Part shown: piece by piece, positions 12,450 to 14,215 of the stretch
How positions within the stretch are numbered: position 1 is the first letter of the stretch
Layout: each line of letters begins with the position of its first letter
Translations under genes and position numbers: made by a program
Assembly: GCA_022709105.1 (NCBI GenBank)
Contig: JAKIXL010000014.1
Span: 1 to 14,215 of the forward strand
From: Thermoplasmatota archaeon
Lineage (GTDB): Archaea; Thermoplasmatota; Thermoplasmata; Methanomassiliicoccales; Methanomassiliicoccaceae
Direction of reading: 5' to 3'
Length of the DNA: 14,215 nt
The notes under the pieces: generated by a model
What the model saw: only the letters and a program-made list of their open reading frames with translations
Databases searched by the model: none
What the model was told of the DNA's origin: nothing

Positions 12450-14215
12450 ATGGCAAAGGTCTTAGTGTGCGTCGCCTGGCCATACGCAAACGCCCCTATC
12501 CATCTGGGGCATGTGGCCGGTTCCCTGCTCCCTCCTGACATATTCTCAAAGTACCACCGTATGATCGGGAACGAGGTGCTGATGGTGTCAGGGTCGGACC
12601 AGCATGGTACGCCGATCACCGTCAAGGCGGACAAGGAAGGGGTGACCCCGGAGACCATCGCCGAGCGGTATCATGAAATAAACAAGAAGGCCATCGAAGG
12701 CCTGGGCATAGAGTTCTCGCTGTTCACCAAGACCCATACCTCAAATCACATCAACGTCGTCGATGATGTGTTCTTGACCTTGAAGGACAAGGGACACCTT
12801 TACAAGAAAGGTACCCAGCAGTACTATTGTCCGGAATGTGAGAAGTTCCTTCCCGACCGTTATGTCGAGGGTAAGTGCCCGTACTGCGGCAACGAGAAGG
12901 CCCGGGGGGACCAATGCGAGAGATGCGGAAAGACCTTCGAGGGCGGCGAGCTCGTGGAGGCCGCCTGCCTGCATTGCAGCACTGCGCCTCAAATGAGGGA
13001 GACCGAGCACTACTTCCTCAGGCTGTCCGAGTTCCAGCAGCCCCTTATCGACTGGGTCTCGGGGAAGGACAACTGGAAGTCCTCGGTGAAACTGTTCACC
13101 AAGAACTGGCTGGAGGCCGGCCTGCAGGACCGCCCCATAACCAGGGACATGTCATGGGGCGTTCCGGTGCCCCTGCCCGGCTGGGAAGGCAAGGTGATCT
13201 ACGTCTGGTTCGAGGCGGTCATAGGTTACCTGTCCGCGTCCAAGGAGTGGGCCAGTACGATCGGCCGTCCGGATGAGTGGAGGAGCTATTGGCAGGACCC
13301 TGAGGTCCGGAGCTTCTACTTCCTGGGCAAGGACAACATCCCGTTCCACACCATCATTTGGCCGGCAATGCTCACCGGCTACGGCGGGTTGAACCTGCCG
13401 TACGACGTCCCGGCCAACGAGTTCCTCACATTCCGGGGGGACAAGCTCTCCAAGAGCCGCGGCAACAGCATAGACATCCCCTCCATGCTGCAGCGGTTCG
13501 AGGTCGACGCCATCCGCTACTACGTTGCGGCGAACATGCCGGAGAACAAGGACGCCGACTTCTCATGGGCAGACTTCGAGATCAAGGTGAACAATGAGCT
13601 GGTGGCGACGCTTGGCAACTTCTATCATCGCGTGCTCAGCTTTACCTACAAGCACTTCGGGGCTGTGCCCGAATACAAAGGGACGAAGGAGGACCGCAGT
13701 GCATTGATGAAGGCCATCGAGGACGCTCAGGTGCATATCTCCGCCGATCTCGAAGCATGCGAGTTCAAAAGGGCGCTCAAGAGCATCATGGACCTGGCCC
13801 AATACGGCAACCGATACTTCGATTCGGTCGGCCCTTGGGCCTTGATCAAGAAGGACCGGGATGCCTGCGGCTCCGCTCTCAATCTCAACCTCGAGCTGGT
13901 GAAGGCGCTCGCAGTTCTCAGCTATCCGTTCCTTCCCAATTCGGCCAAGGGAGCGTGGAAGCTCCTGGGGCAGGACGGCACGCTGGAATCCGCAGGATGG
14001 CGTGCCGCCGGAATCCCGTTGGAGAGTGGGCAGAGGTTGCTCGAGCCCAAACCTCTCTTCTCCAAGATCGCCGTGGAGAAGGATGAGGAAGGATCGAAGT
14101 TCAAAGGCTTCGGCGCCTTGAACCTCAAGGTCGGCCGGATCGTCGAGGTCGGCGATCACCCCAACGCCGATACGCTCCTGCTGATGCAGGTGGACATCGG
14201 CAGGAAGGTTCAGAT
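12450..14215 (+). CDS. metG: Methionyl-tRNA synthetase with C-terminal tRNA-binding domain (cut by the window edge)
   Basis: MetRS charges tRNA-Met with methionine for initiation and elongation. The window holds 588 codons with no stop, so the 3' end is missing. The class I catalytic core has the HIGH motif as HLGH (18-21) and the KMSKS loop as KLSKS (332-336). The connective insertion carries two zinc knuckles: C127/C130 with C143/C146, and C156/C159 with C173/C176. Other core motifs are SGSDQHGTPI (47-56), YVWFEAVIGY (251-260) and FLGKDNIPFH (291-300). The anticodon-binding helical domain covers about 375-530. From about 556 a Trbp111/EMAP-II OB-fold begins (LNLKVGRIVEVGDHPNADTL), so the tRNA-binding domain is fused here rather than encoded separately. 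The ATG at 12450 gives the normal MAKVLVCVAWPYANAP start and follows its promoter closely. Confidence 0.97.
   Translation, partial: MAKVLVCVAWPYANAPIHLGHVAGSLLPPDIFSKYHRMIGNEVLMVSGSDQHGTPITVKADKEGVTPETIAERYHEINKKAIEGLGIEFSLFTKTHTSNHINVVDDVFLTLKDKGHLYKKGTQQYYCPECEKFLPDRYVEGKCPYCGNEKARGDQCERCGKTFEGGELVEAACLHCSTAPQMRETEHYFLRLSEFQQPLIDWVSGKDNWKSSVKLFTKNWLEAGLQDRPITRDMSWGVPVPLPGWEGKVIYVWFEAVIGYLSASKEWASTIGRPDEWRSYWQDPEVRSFYFLGKDNIPFHTIIWPAMLTGYGGLNLPYDVPANEFLTFRGDKLSKSRGNSIDIPSMLQRFEVDAIRYYVAANMPENKDADFSWADFEIKVNNELVATLGNFYHRVLSFTYKHFGAVPEYKGTKEDRSALMKAIEDAQVHISADLEACEFKRALKSIMDLAQYGNRYFDSVGPWALIKKDRDACGSALNLNLELVKALAVLSYPFLPNSAKGAWKLLGQDGTLESAGWRAAGIPLESGQRLLEPKPLFSKIAVEKDEEGSKFKGFGALNLKVGRIVEVGDHPNADTLLLMQVDIGRKVQ

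Noticed and set aside
12214..12450. 78-codon frame whose TAA overlaps the metG ATG
   Set aside because: Its third codon positions show no GC bias, the residues are unlike a protein family and the metG TATA box lies within it.
1..14215. CRISPR arrays, insertion sequences, rRNA genes, replication origin
   Set aside because: I looked for regularly spaced repeats, transposase motifs and conserved rRNA stretches and saw none.

Overview
The window reads as an archaeal chromosome segment with high GC and strongly GC-biased third codon positions. An ABCE1/RLI ribosome-recycling ATPase, archaeal TATA boxes about 25-30 bp ahead of several starts, and apparently leaderless genes support Archaea. The gene set (long archaeal FKBP, archaeal-style MetRS, XRE-CBS regulator, bacterial-type MetK) fits a high-GC Thermoplasmatota, perhaps near Methanomassiliicoccales. 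That placement is inference: no rRNA or methanogenesis gene is present to fix it.

Layout. 1-126: possible start of a leftward gene that runs off the edge. 206-973: FKBP-type prolyl isomerase. 1026-1100: tRNA-Arg(CCT). 1161-1231: long inverted repeat ahead of a TDT/TehA-family membrane transporter (1277-2236). 2211-2333: possible 40-residue leftward small gene. 2749-4644: signal-peptide-bearing, C-terminally anchored surface protein. 4851-6242: dihydrolipoamide-dehydrogenase-like disulfide reductase, convergent with a PHP phosphoesterase (6243-7160, minus). 7233-7754: XRE-CBS regulator (minus), divergent from metK (7842-9101). 9102-9527: non-coding stretch rich in inverted repeats. 9528-10184: DedA membrane protein, convergent with ABCE1 (10181-11953, minus). 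11954-12449: divergent intergenic region. 12450 to the end: methionyl-tRNA synthetase, cut by the window edge.

Working together. Most genes are single-gene housekeeping units with their own promoters. The clearest functional pairing is the XRE-CBS regulator and metK, which diverge from one AT-rich promoter. A perfect 8-bp inverted repeat sits on the regulator's start codon. CBS domains are known to bind adenosyl ligands, including S-adenosylmethionine in some proteins, so a SAM-sensing feedback switch is a reasonable, untested hypothesis. The MetK is of the bacterial/eukaryotic type rather than the divergent archaeal type, which suggests ancient transfer. Methionine metabolism recurs at 12450 (MetRS), but nothing physically links it to metK.
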